DNA of 64,000 nucleotides. It comes from CALKZN01 sp050633585 (GTDB taxonomy: Bacteria > Pseudomonadota > Gammaproteobacteria > Arenicellales > Arenicellaceae). Shown piece after piece: positions 8,426 through 16,458 of this stretch. The DNA lies in the NCBI GenBank assembly GCA_050633585.1, contig JBOEGT010000022.1, forward strand, positions 54,795 to 118,794. The letters are read 5' to 3'. A program made the position numbers and the translations under genes. The notes beneath the pieces are model-generated. The model was not told where the DNA came from. It did not search any database and saw only the letters and a program-made list of their open reading frames with translations. Each line of letters begins with the position of its first letter. The stretch's first letter is position 1.

Positions 8426-9169
8426 CTAAAACTTTACCCTGCAATTCAGCCCTGCTGGCAACGTGTTTTTAGGGTTGGGAAGTTCTAATCTAATTCCAAA
8501 AGTGCCGCTGGCTGCATCAATCACGGGATCAACCACCACCACTTTTGCTTGATATTCTCCATTGACAGGTGATTCAGGAAAAACAGTAGCTTGAGCACCA
8601 ACGGCAACTTTGCCAAATTCAGAGACCGGCAAAACTACTTCGACGAACAATGGGTCTATCTTGGCAATCTTGACCATTTCTTCGGTGTTAACAAACTGTC
8701 CATCCGAGACACTGCGAGAAATCACAATGCCACTAATTGGACTGCGTATCGTTTTTTGGACTAATAAAGCCTCCGCTTTACGCACTTCTACTTCCACTAA
8801 TTTCGCTTCCGTTTCCGCTTCGTCGACAGCCACTTCAGAAACGATAGAGTCTTTGAATAGTTGCTTATTGCGTTGCAATTTTCGTTGAGAAAATGCTCTT
8901 CTGGCTCGTGTTAAGTCCGCTTCTGCTTGCTCTACTTCGGCTTTTAAACGCACCAAAACTTGATTCTTTTTAATATTGTCGCCACGTTCGACATACACCT
9001 GCTTAATCACACCACTGACTGGAGGGCTAATACTCACTTCGGTTTCAGCGATCATTAAGCATTGAAAATCATTCTGACTCGCATCATTCGCGAATGTATG
9101 ACTGGCTGTGAATAACAAACTATTCATCATTAAACATTGAAGGGTGATAGATGCCGATTTTTGTTTCAT
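8426..9169 (-). CDS. Periplasmic adaptor protein, HlyD/RND membrane-fusion type
   Basis: A signal peptide (residues 1-27, cleaved after TFA) sends this 247-residue protein to the periplasm. It has the membrane-fusion layout: first lipoyl half with VSGVIKQVYVERGDNIKKNQVLVRL (about 52-77), a short helical hairpin rich in E, A and R (80-135), second lipoyl half with IRSPISGIVISRSVSDGQFV, then a beta-barrel segment to the end. It is shorter than most RND adaptors. No RND pump is nearby. It closes the minus-strand gene series that begins with the giant LEPR-XLL protein and follows the SecA-like gene by 47 bases. It is therefore probably a third adaptor of the same export machine rather than part of a drug efflux pump. 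Confidence 0.85.
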   Translation of the reverse strand: MKQKSASITLQCLMMNSLLFTASHTFANDASQNDFQCLMIAETEVSISPPVSGVIKQVYVERGDNIKKNQVLVRLKAEVEQAEADLTRARRAFSQRKLQRNKQLFKDSIVSEVAVDEAETEAKLVEVEVRKAEALLVQKTIRSPISGIVISRSVSDGQFVNTEEMVKIAKIDPLFVEVVLPVSEFGKVAVGAQATVFPESPVNGEYQAKVVVVDPVIDAASGTFGIRLELPNPKNTLPAGLNCRVKF

Positions 9170-9216
9170 ATACTTCCTAAAAGTTTGATTTTTTCACAGA
9201 CGTAATGATCACTCGT

Positions 9217-10797
9217 TCAACCTGAAAAGGCTAGTAAATCATCCGTTTCTTGTTCGTAAATTAATAAGGCGTTGTTTGATGAGCGCCGCTTTCTATCATG
9301 CTGTTTTTGCAAAGCTCGCGCAATATGAGGCAACAATGATTGATTCCAGCCTTCTGGCAGCTTGTTTAAACACCGTGATGGCAAGGAACTCTTATCACTA
9401 TCAAAGTGCTCAATACTTAAAAAACTCATACTACAAGGGCAATTAAAAACCCCAGCAATGACTGCTGAGCGTCTTTGTGACATACGTAATGACTTCTCTA
9501 TGCCCATGGAAAAAACGGCAACATCAACACCTTGAACGCGATGATATTGTTCCGTTACATCCGGAATATTCGTCAGTGAACCTTCAACCAACACACATAA
9601 TGTGCCTTGTTGGGGCAATTTTTCATTGCTTTGAAAAAACGCCAAGACCTCCTCCATTGGCAAAGACATCACGCGAATATTTTCAGTAGTTGCGGACATA
9701 AGCTGCCCAATATGTTCCGACATCTTGGGCGACACTTGATCAATGAGGCACACTTGTGCGGTTTGCTCGGCAGCAGCCTGTTCAGCCGTCAACATAATTT
9801 GCTTGACCAATGCTTCAAAGCGGTTCTTTTCTTGATTGAAAAAACGCATCGTATCATGGCTCGTTGGTCGGAAAACCTCCAATGAATGCTGATCCACACC
9901 ATAGCGTTGCAAATCATGTTGTGTATATTGATCTAAGCTAGCACTCACACCTCCTATTCTGGGAAGTTTGTGAAAGACTTTATTAAAACTTGACACGGCA
10001 ATCACTGATTCGTCTTGATCTTGTGAAGTTGTTACCTCTTCTGTTGCGTATGATTCAGATGAAATTTGTAGCGGTGTCATCATAGAATCCACCATGATCA
10101 AGCCAATATCCTCCATAAGTACCACCGCAAGGGGTTCTGGGCGATGTTGCGCACGTGATTGTGATGGCAACAAGCTCGGTGTCACTGGCTCATTCTCTAA
10201 ATCCTCTTTGCCTTGTTCAACGTGCATGCGAAGGTAATCTAAGCCCAGTTCACGCACAGAACAAAATGTCACAGGCTTTTGGTATGCGTGACTGCGCTGG
10301 GCTAAGTCCATAGTGGGAGCAATCACGGCATTTTCAATCTGCATTGATTCAAACAATGCGTGAAAAGAACGCGCTCGATAAACACTGAGCTCATCATTTA
10401 AATACATCAAATGAGAAGCAATGCCATGCAAATGCAGCCAGCATGCTCCTACAATTACCGAAAGATAAGCTGTTGGACAGGCGGCGAAATCAATCGCACC
10501 CCCCCCAATCATCTTGTATGCCGCTTCAAAATGCACTCGATCTAAGTTGATACTGAGACACTGATCAAACATATGCTTGATGTACACCACATTGTCAGTT
10601 AAGTCTGACGTATTTTTTAACGGCTGGCTCGATGAAGTTTCCCGCACATTCACTTCCGACCAAAAGTCTTCTCCTAGGCCGTTATTTTTAGGAAAAGTAA
10701 CATCGATTTTATACAAAAAATTTTGAACTTCTTCCTGTGCTCTCGGCGACTCAAAATGTAACAGTGACATGCGTGATTGCGACAATGACGAAGCCAT
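9217..10797 (-). CDS. SecA-like protein with all nucleotide-binding motifs degenerate (pseudo-SecA)
   Basis: I aligned this 526-residue protein with SecA by eye. Motor landmarks survive: LMYLNDELSVYRARSFHALFE (130-150) matches the VHVVTVNDYLAxRDAE region, ELGLDYLR (183-190) matches the GFDYLRDN box, LIMVDSMMTPLQIS (233-246) matches SILIDEARTPLIIS, and RIGGVSAS (280-287) matches LAGMTGTA. Yet the ATP motifs are gone. The GEGKT Walker A position reads CPTAY (107-111), DE of Walker B reads ED (229-230), and GRGTDI reads GSLTNIPDV (406-413). The preprotein cross-linking domain is reduced to about 30 residues and there is no C-terminal wing. The gene lies three bases after the M50-HlyD stop, in the giant-protein cluster. 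A non-catalytic docking or targeting role for the giant protein is my inference. Confidence 0.75.
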   Translation of the reverse strand: MASSLSQSRMSLLHFESPRAQEEVQNFLYKIDVTFPKNNGLGEDFWSEVNVRETSSSQPLKNTSDLTDNVVYIKHMFDQCLSINLDRVHFEAAYKMIGGGAIDFAACPTAYLSVIVGACWLHLHGIASHLMYLNDELSVYRARSFHALFESMQIENAVIAPTMDLAQRSHAYQKPVTFCSVRELGLDYLRMHVEQGKEDLENEPVTPSLLPSQSRAQHRPEPLAVVLMEDIGLIMVDSMMTPLQISSESYATEEVTTSQDQDESVIAVSSFNKVFHKLPRIGGVSASLDQYTQHDLQRYGVDQHSLEVFRPTSHDTMRFFNQEKNRFEALVKQIMLTAEQAAAEQTAQVCLIDQVSPKMSEHIGQLMSATTENIRVMSLPMEEVLAFFQSNEKLPQQGTLCVLVEGSLTNIPDVTEQYHRVQGVDVAVFSMGIEKSLRMSQRRSAVIAGVFNCPCSMSFLSIEHFDSDKSSLPSRCLNKLPEGWNQSLLPHIARALQKQHDRKRRSSNNALLIYEQETDDLLAFSG

Positions 10798-10800
10798 GAA

Positions 10801-13029
10801 TTACACCAGTTTTGATAAAAATGTTTGCTTCAATGGTCGATAAATTTGTGCAAATAATGAACGTTTTTTAAATGCAAATTTAGCGTAAACACGTCCACCA
10901 TAGCGAACGGATTCAAACTGTTCATGAATCTTTAAATCAATTTGAAAGAACGACTGGAAAGACGATGGATCTGAGGAGGCCCCCGAAGCGGGATCCAACA
11001 CAATACGCCCTCCTCCCTCACTAGATAAGGCAAGGCTTGGCAATGTTTGACTCGCTGAAGGTATTTCACGCAAAATGTCAGCAGAGACCACCTGCTGAAT
11101 GTCATCAGCAAAGCGCACCTCTATTCTTTGCAATTCATTTCGAATCAAGCCTATATCGGCTTGCTGAATAACGACACGCACAATCGTTTGATCATCTCCC
11201 GCAACAAAACCTAGCAAAGAGCCTTTTGGTAAAAAAGTATCTTTCATATCGTCATGTGTGACGCGAATGAATTGTCCATCAAATTGACTTTCAATCGTTA
11301 ATTCACGCTCTCTGGCTTGAAACTCTAACAATCGATTTTGTAAGGTTTGAATTTGATTTTGAATCAAATTTGCTTGCACACGATCCACCTGTTTCAGTGC
11401 ATCATATTGCGCATACAATTCATCTAAGCTCAGCTTCAAACGTTGCAATTGTGCAGTAAACGTTTGATTATTTAATTGTGCGATTCGTTGCCCCGTTGTG
11501 ACAGGCGCCTGCACCTGAACATCAAACTCTTGGACAAAACCTTCCGTTTGGTTTCTAACCCATGCTTGACGATCAACCCAAATCACTCCTTCAGATATGA
11601 CCGAAAACGGGATAGGGATGGAAAACAAACCAGCTAGCAATGCTATTAATAAACCCGTATTTAAAATCGCTCTACTCCGATAACCTTGCAAACGATTACT
11701 CTGAAATAGATACGCCAAGCCTTTGTAAACAGGTGCTACCACCATTAAAACAAAGGCCCAAATAGCCATAATGACACCAAAGAAAAAGTATTGATCAATG
11801 AGTATCGACAAAATTGCAACAATAATAAACAGCCGATAAAAGAAAGCCGCTATCGCATAGAACACCAACCATTTCGACTCGCCAGGAGCCGTATCAGGAG
11901 CCGTGACATTTGGAAGCCTGAGAATGCTTTTTTGATATAAATACGCGACATATTGTGTTGACCGAGAGGCTAAATTCGGTATTTCAATTAAATCAGATAA
12001 AATGTAATAACCATCAAAGCGCACAAGTGGATTCGCATTAAAAAATAATGTCGAAACCCCAGCGATCAACACCACATTATAGGCAATCGCTTTAATCAAT
12101 CCGGGTTCCGCTTGCGACCACACAACCAACGCGATCACCGCAACAAATAACTCAATAAACATGCCTGCCGCGCCCACCAGAGCGCGTTCATATTTATTTT
12201 TATTCGAAGAAGACGAGCTCGCATCAACATACATCACTGGCATAAAAATAAGGAAAATCACCCCCATTTCATGCACTTCTCCTCGCATCGCTTTAATCAC
12301 ATAAGCGTGACCGAATTCATGGAGAAATTTGACTACCGGAAACAACACGATCAACAACAATATATTACTTGTACTGAGCGCTTTGCCAAACACATCGGTC
12401 GAAAACTCTTGCCAATGCGTAGTCAGCACAATTCCGCCATACACCATGGCAAACAGCCATAGCACAAAGCCTTTCCAACTAAACAAGTGCCGCATTACCG
12501 GCCATGTTGCATTCAAAAAACGATTAGGATCAAATAACGGCACACGGACAGCAATCGGTGATCGAAATTTTTGTGCTCTTTGTTTTTCTTGAAGTGTTTG
12601 TGATCGGTTAATTAACTCTCGCGTATCGGGCATCACGTCACCGATGAGTAAGTCTGCTCGATAAAATTGTGATAATAAACGAATCAAATCTCCTTTCGTG
12701 GTTTGTTGGGCCGCACCTTGGTCAGTGCCAAGCATTTGCGCTTGTTCAACCTCTTGATCAACTTGCTGTTCGTTTGAGCGATTAGCGGCTTCTTCAAGCC
12801 AAATTTCATCTAATGTTTTTTCTCCATTTAATTGCCCAATATAGCGATAAGCATCTGGTGAAAAACGAAAAAAACGGCCACTGACATGGTCTTGCACCAC
12901 GTACCAAATACGGCCTCGATAAGTATGTCGATGGATATCAACATGGCTTCGCAAGCCAAGCCGCAAGTCTTTGACTCGATACCAGTGTTTATTTAAGGCA
13001 TCCATTTCCAGACAAAAATTCTTAACCAA
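10801..13029 (-). CDS. PqqD-like / M50 site-2 protease / HlyD fusion protein
   Basis: This 742-residue inner-membrane protein has three parts. Residues about 20-130 form a PqqD-like winged-helix domain (RLGLRSHVDIHRHTYRG, then FRFSPDAYRYIGQLNG). The middle carries an M50 intramembrane metalloprotease core, with the zinc motif HEFGH at 237-241 and the second motif NPLVRFDGYY from 333, among six or more membrane spans. After the last span (about 455-475) comes a HlyD-like periplasmic arm with a lipoyl half (GFVQEFDVQVQAPVTTGQ), a coiled coil (515-575) and a closing lipoyl/barrel part. All zinc ligands are present, so it should be an active protease. Its start overlaps the upstream adaptor gene by 37 bases, implying translational coupling. 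I propose that it recognises, processes and passes on the giant protein. Confidence 0.85.
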   Translation of the reverse strand: MVKNFCLEMDALNKHWYRVKDLRLGLRSHVDIHRHTYRGRIWYVVQDHVSGRFFRFSPDAYRYIGQLNGEKTLDEIWLEEAANRSNEQQVDQEVEQAQMLGTDQGAAQQTTKGDLIRLLSQFYRADLLIGDVMPDTRELINRSQTLQEKQRAQKFRSPIAVRVPLFDPNRFLNATWPVMRHLFSWKGFVLWLFAMVYGGIVLTTHWQEFSTDVFGKALSTSNILLLIVLFPVVKFLHEFGHAYVIKAMRGEVHEMGVIFLIFMPVMYVDASSSSSNKNKYERALVGAAGMFIELFVAVIALVVWSQAEPGLIKAIAYNVVLIAGVSTLFFNANPLVRFDGYYILSDLIEIPNLASRSTQYVAYLYQKSILRLPNVTAPDTAPGESKWLVFYAIAAFFYRLFIIVAILSILIDQYFFFGVIMAIWAFVLMVVAPVYKGLAYLFQSNRLQGYRSRAILNTGLLIALLAGLFSIPIPFSVISEGVIWVDRQAWVRNQTEGFVQEFDVQVQAPVTTGQRIAQLNNQTFTAQLQRLKLSLDELYAQYDALKQVDRVQANLIQNQIQTLQNRLLEFQARERELTIESQFDGQFIRVTHDDMKDTFLPKGSLLGFVAGDDQTIVRVVIQQADIGLIRNELQRIEVRFADDIQQVVSADILREIPSASQTLPSLALSSEGGGRIVLDPASGASSDPSSFQSFFQIDLKIHEQFESVRYGGRVYAKFAFKKRSLFAQIYRPLKQTFLSKLV

Positions 13030-14888
13030 TCAATGAAGTCACGCACCCAAATCCACATTAAATTGTGTCTTCCCGCTTCAATACGAACCACACCTTCCAT
13101 CCCTGGCCGAAGTCGCTGTGAATCATCATCTAATTCAGCTTCGACACGAAAAAAGTTACGCCCGCCTGCCGCAGTTGCTATAGGCGTGATATCGGCAAGC
13201 GTCAAATTCAACCGCTCACTAGGCAACGCTGACAAAATTAAGCGCGCCTGATTACCTTTTTGAATGAACGCAATGTCTTTTTCATCAACCTGCATGACAA
13301 CACGGTATTTATCGAGCGGCGCAACCACAAACATCACATCACCACGATTAATCGCGGCCCCTAGCTGGCGACTGAGATCACCCCGAACAATATAACCATC
13401 ATAAGGAGCTAAAAGATTTGTTCGCTGAATTCTAGCATTCAATAAATTAATTTGAGCTTGAACTTGTTTTACTTGAGCCTGAAATATTTTGGCACGAGCA
13501 CGATCACCTGCAGCTTGAGATTCACGAACTTGGCTTTGCGCTTGTGATTGCTGCCCTAGTTGCTCAGCTAATTCTAGTTGTAACTCACTGGCATCCATTC
13601 TGCCTAAGACTTCCCCTTGGGTCACCGCATCGCCCACACGCTTTTCAGACAGCTGAATATACCCATCAAACGGCGCGACAACTGCACGCTCAACAAAGCC
13701 TTCCAGTACTGTATTCGCTTTAATTTCAAGGTCACCCGGCAATATCAATCCCAAAAATATAACGGCAGCAAACAAACCCAAAACTGCATTACGCAAAGGA
13801 TAAGTGTTACTCACTGTCGATTGCCAAAACTGTGAAATCCGACTCTTGACGATACCAAGTACCGACCGTTCATTTTGGCGCTTCACATCAATAATATTGG
13901 CAGCAATATGGCTAATGGTGGCTACTAACTCATATTCCTCCACACTAAATGGCTCTCCCTGAACTCGTTCGAGCGTTAAAGCACCCAGACAGTCACCCTT
14001 TTGAGAAAAGACGGGGACAGTCATCACCGCAATCGCATTGGTTTGTTGCAAGAATTTCCCATGCTTGACAACAATTAGATGCTGTCGATCGACATCACTA
14101 TCTGCGTCCTGATCACCGGAGTTATCCGGCAAACTATCTCTTGAAAGGCGGATACTCCTTTGCTGATCAACCGCTTCCAACATGACATCTGACATTGAAC
14201 GCATGACGTCCATTTTTCGTCCAAACTGACCATTATTGGATAAGGCAATCAGGTCAACATCGTTGGTATGATAAACCCCATAGGCTACTTTTTCACAGCC
14301 TAGGTCATTCGCCAAAACATTCACAAACTCCATTGCTGCCGCGTGAGCGTTTTTTTGCTCTGAAACCGAACTCATTAAGCTCAGTGTCGAAACCGCTTGT
14401 TCAACAAGGCCTTGGTCTTGATGTGCTTCTTCACGACGAAAAATCAATTCCAACCAGGCTGACCCTAATTGCAACTGCTGTAGCGCACTCGACAACGCTT
14501 CTTGATTACGGTGACTCACTCGCAACACAACCGCGACAACCAGCTCGTCATTAATCGTCAACGGATATGACAATAAATATGCATCGGACCCTTCAACGGG
14601 TTCAATTAATGCTTTGCGTTCTTGTATAGCATCCTTTGCCAACAAATAAGATTCGTTGTCTAGCACGTGTTCGTTTTCAGGCCAATAACCCGCTGGCACC
14701 AAGTTGCCATCTTCGTGAACCAACACGGACGATTTTTCAACTCCCCCAATAGCCACTCCGACAATGGCTAACCAACTGGCAAAATACTCAGCCCGACTTG
14801 TCGAGTTGATTAAATTCTGCCAATGCTGATAGTCAACACGAGAATGTGTTTTAGGTGCTCTTGAACTTTGATTATTGGCTTGATTCAC
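12993..14888 (-). CDS. GAF-domain / HlyD inner-membrane adaptor
   Basis: This 631-residue protein starts with a cytoplasmic region holding a first weakly conserved sensor-like segment (about 25-150) and a GAF domain (about 165-335, ending GALTLERVQGEPFSVEEYELVATISHIAANII). A single membrane helix follows at about 367-385. After it comes a HlyD adaptor: lipoyl half (VERAVVAPFDGYIQLSEKRVGDAVTQGEVL), a Q/A-rich coiled coil (425-485), second lipoyl half (TNLLAPYDGYIVRGD) and barrel, ending in an amphipathic Trp-rich tail. A cytosolic sensor fused to a membrane-fusion protein suggests that export is gated by a small ligand or redox state. It is separated from tolC upstream by 111 bases containing a hairpin and overlaps the next gene by 37 bases. 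Confidence 0.88.
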   Translation of the reverse strand: MNQANNQSSRAPKTHSRVDYQHWQNLINSTSRAEYFASWLAIVGVAIGGVEKSSVLVHEDGNLVPAGYWPENEHVLDNESYLLAKDAIQERKALIEPVEGSDAYLLSYPLTINDELVVAVVLRVSHRNQEALSSALQQLQLGSAWLELIFRREEAHQDQGLVEQAVSTLSLMSSVSEQKNAHAAAMEFVNVLANDLGCEKVAYGVYHTNDVDLIALSNNGQFGRKMDVMRSMSDVMLEAVDQQRSIRLSRDSLPDNSGDQDADSDVDRQHLIVVKHGKFLQQTNAIAVMTVPVFSQKGDCLGALTLERVQGEPFSVEEYELVATISHIAANIIDVKRQNERSVLGIVKSRISQFWQSTVSNTYPLRNAVLGLFAAVIFLGLILPGDLEIKANTVLEGFVERAVVAPFDGYIQLSEKRVGDAVTQGEVLGRMDASELQLELAEQLGQQSQAQSQVRESQAAGDRARAKIFQAQVKQVQAQINLLNARIQRTNLLAPYDGYIVRGDLSRQLGAAINRGDVMFVVAPLDKYRVVMQVDEKDIAFIQKGNQARLILSALPSERLNLTLADITPIATAAGGRNFFRVEAELDDDSQRLRPGMEGVVRIEAGRHNLMWIWVRDFIDWLRIFVWKWMP

Positions 14889-14920
14889 TCGAATGCTACA
14901 CTCATAAACATGAAAATTAA

Positions 14921-14959
14921 GGGCTTAGCTGATTGAAGTCAGCTATTCCACAAAGGCCC
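14921..14959 (-). terminator. Hairpin between the TolC-like and GAF-HlyD genes
   Basis: TAGCTGA (14926-14932) and TCAGCTA (14939-14945) form a perfect stem with a six-base loop. Outer GGGC/GCCC bases (14921-14924 and 14956-14959) can add a bulged lower stem. On the minus strand the structure is followed by TTAATTTT. This is weak for a full terminator but plausible as an attenuator or RNA-processing site that separates expression of the structural genes from the machine genes. Confidence 0.45.
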
Positions 14960-14999
14960 TAGCTTAGCATTGTTACGCGTTTCACATGAAAAGCAACAA

Positions 15000-16415
15000 T
15001 CACTTTTCCACCGTTACATCCTGCAAGTATTCATTTATATAAGCCAAGTCCGCCTTACTCAATCGCGCTGTCTGCTCTTTAAGGCGTAATTGATTGGCAA
15101 TGTATTGGTAATACGCACCGGATAAATCACGGCTGGCTAAATATAAATCACGCTGCGCATCCAACACTTCGATACGCGCATTTCTTCCAGATTCAAAACC
15201 TTTTTGTTTGGCTTCTAAGTTCTTTTCTTGTGAAATGACCGAGGCTTTTAAAGCATTGATTCGACTAATACCACCCGTAATTCCATAATAAGAAGCTTTT
15301 GTTGATCGCTTGATCGTTCGCTTTAGGTTCTCAGTAATATCTTCTGCTTTTTGTCGTTGTAAAATCGCTTCTCGAATTTGAGGACCTGTCTGACCACGTT
15401 GAATAATGGGTATATTTAGCCGCAAAATAGCATCGGTTGTATCGACCTCACTAGCGCCACCAAACAAACTACCGCCTGTTTTGCGCGTGCCGCTTTCAAC
15501 CACCAAATTCAGTGTGGGGTAACGTGTTGATTTAATACGCTTCACTTCTTGCGCGGCAACCTTAATATCTGCCTTGCTCGCTTTAAGACGCAAATTATTG
15601 TCATAGGCTTCTTCTATCCATGGTTGCATGTCCACAGGTTCTGGCGCGAGCAAAGGATATTCTGCTGTTGTTAAGGTTTTGAACGTAGGGAGGTCCTTAC
15701 CAATGATAATGGATAGCGCCTCTTTTGAGTCTGATAACGCAATTTCAGCATTCACCACTTCTGCTTTGGTAAATTCAAAACGAGCGCTTGATTCATATAA
15801 TTCTGTCGCATCGGCAATGCCAACCTCAAAGCGTTTTTCTGACTCTTCTAGGGTTTTGGCTAGCACCTTCGCTTCATTTTGAGATAACGATAAATTGTCT
15901 TGTGCCGACAACACTCGTAAATAGGCTTCGGCTGTACGCAAAATTAGCGCTTGTTGTTCGGCTGCTAGGTCGTATTCGGCCGCTGTGACCACATCTTTCG
16001 CACGTCGACGCTCGACAATTAAGTCCCAGCGAAAAATGGGCTGAGTTAACGTTAAACCATAGTCATCCGTTGGGAAACTTGATTCTCCTTGACCAAAAAC
16101 CGTGTTTTCAGAACTCACGATATTTTGATCCGTTTCAATGCGGTCATAATTTAGACTCAGCTCAGGAAAATAAAGACGTTTCGCTTGCTTTTGGCGCAAC
16201 TTACTCGACTCAACATCTCTACCAACGACGCTGTAAGATTTATCGTTCTTTAGCGCTAGGTCATAGGCTTCCAGAATATCAATCGCAGCCGCCGAATGAC
16301 TCATCATCATTAAGGCGACGACACTGCTGAGGCTTTTAGCGCTCAGTCGTGTCAATCCAGATTTTATTAGCCTCGTTTTCATCCCCAAACGTCCGTTCAT
16401 TATTTTTCTCTTCAT
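15000..16415 (-). CDS. TolC-family outer-membrane channel protein
   Basis: This outer-membrane efflux/secretion channel has 471 residues. After a basic N-terminus and hydrophobic segment (LSSVVALMMMSHSAAA) the mature part begins IDILEAYDLALKNDKSY, the usual TolC opening. The protein shows two TolC repeats rich in long amphipathic helices, each with the strand-helix pattern (LSLNYDRIETD, then LTLTQPIFRW; YPTLNLVVESG, then LRLNIPIIQRG). Three in-frame ATGs (16415, 16400, 16382) compete. The second has GAGA about six bases upstream and the third gives the most ordinary signal peptide, so the first may be too long. Its start is 43 bases after the giant-protein stop, placing it second in the operon as the exit duct for the giant protein. 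Confidence 0.9.
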   Translation of the reverse strand: MKRKIMNGRLGMKTRLIKSGLTRLSAKSLSSVVALMMMSHSAAAIDILEAYDLALKNDKSYSVVGRDVESSKLRQKQAKRLYFPELSLNYDRIETDQNIVSSENTVFGQGESSFPTDDYGLTLTQPIFRWDLIVERRRAKDVVTAAEYDLAAEQQALILRTAEAYLRVLSAQDNLSLSQNEAKVLAKTLEESEKRFEVGIADATELYESSARFEFTKAEVVNAEIALSDSKEALSIIIGKDLPTFKTLTTAEYPLLAPEPVDMQPWIEEAYDNNLRLKASKADIKVAAQEVKRIKSTRYPTLNLVVESGTRKTGGSLFGGASEVDTTDAILRLNIPIIQRGQTGPQIREAILQRQKAEDITENLKRTIKRSTKASYYGITGGISRINALKASVISQEKNLEAKQKGFESGRNARIEVLDAQRDLYLASRDLSGAYYQYIANQLRLKEQTARLSKADLAYINEYLQDVTVEK

Positions 16416-16458
16416 TACGATTAATGGTTAGTGTCAATCAATTTTCTAAATCAATGTT

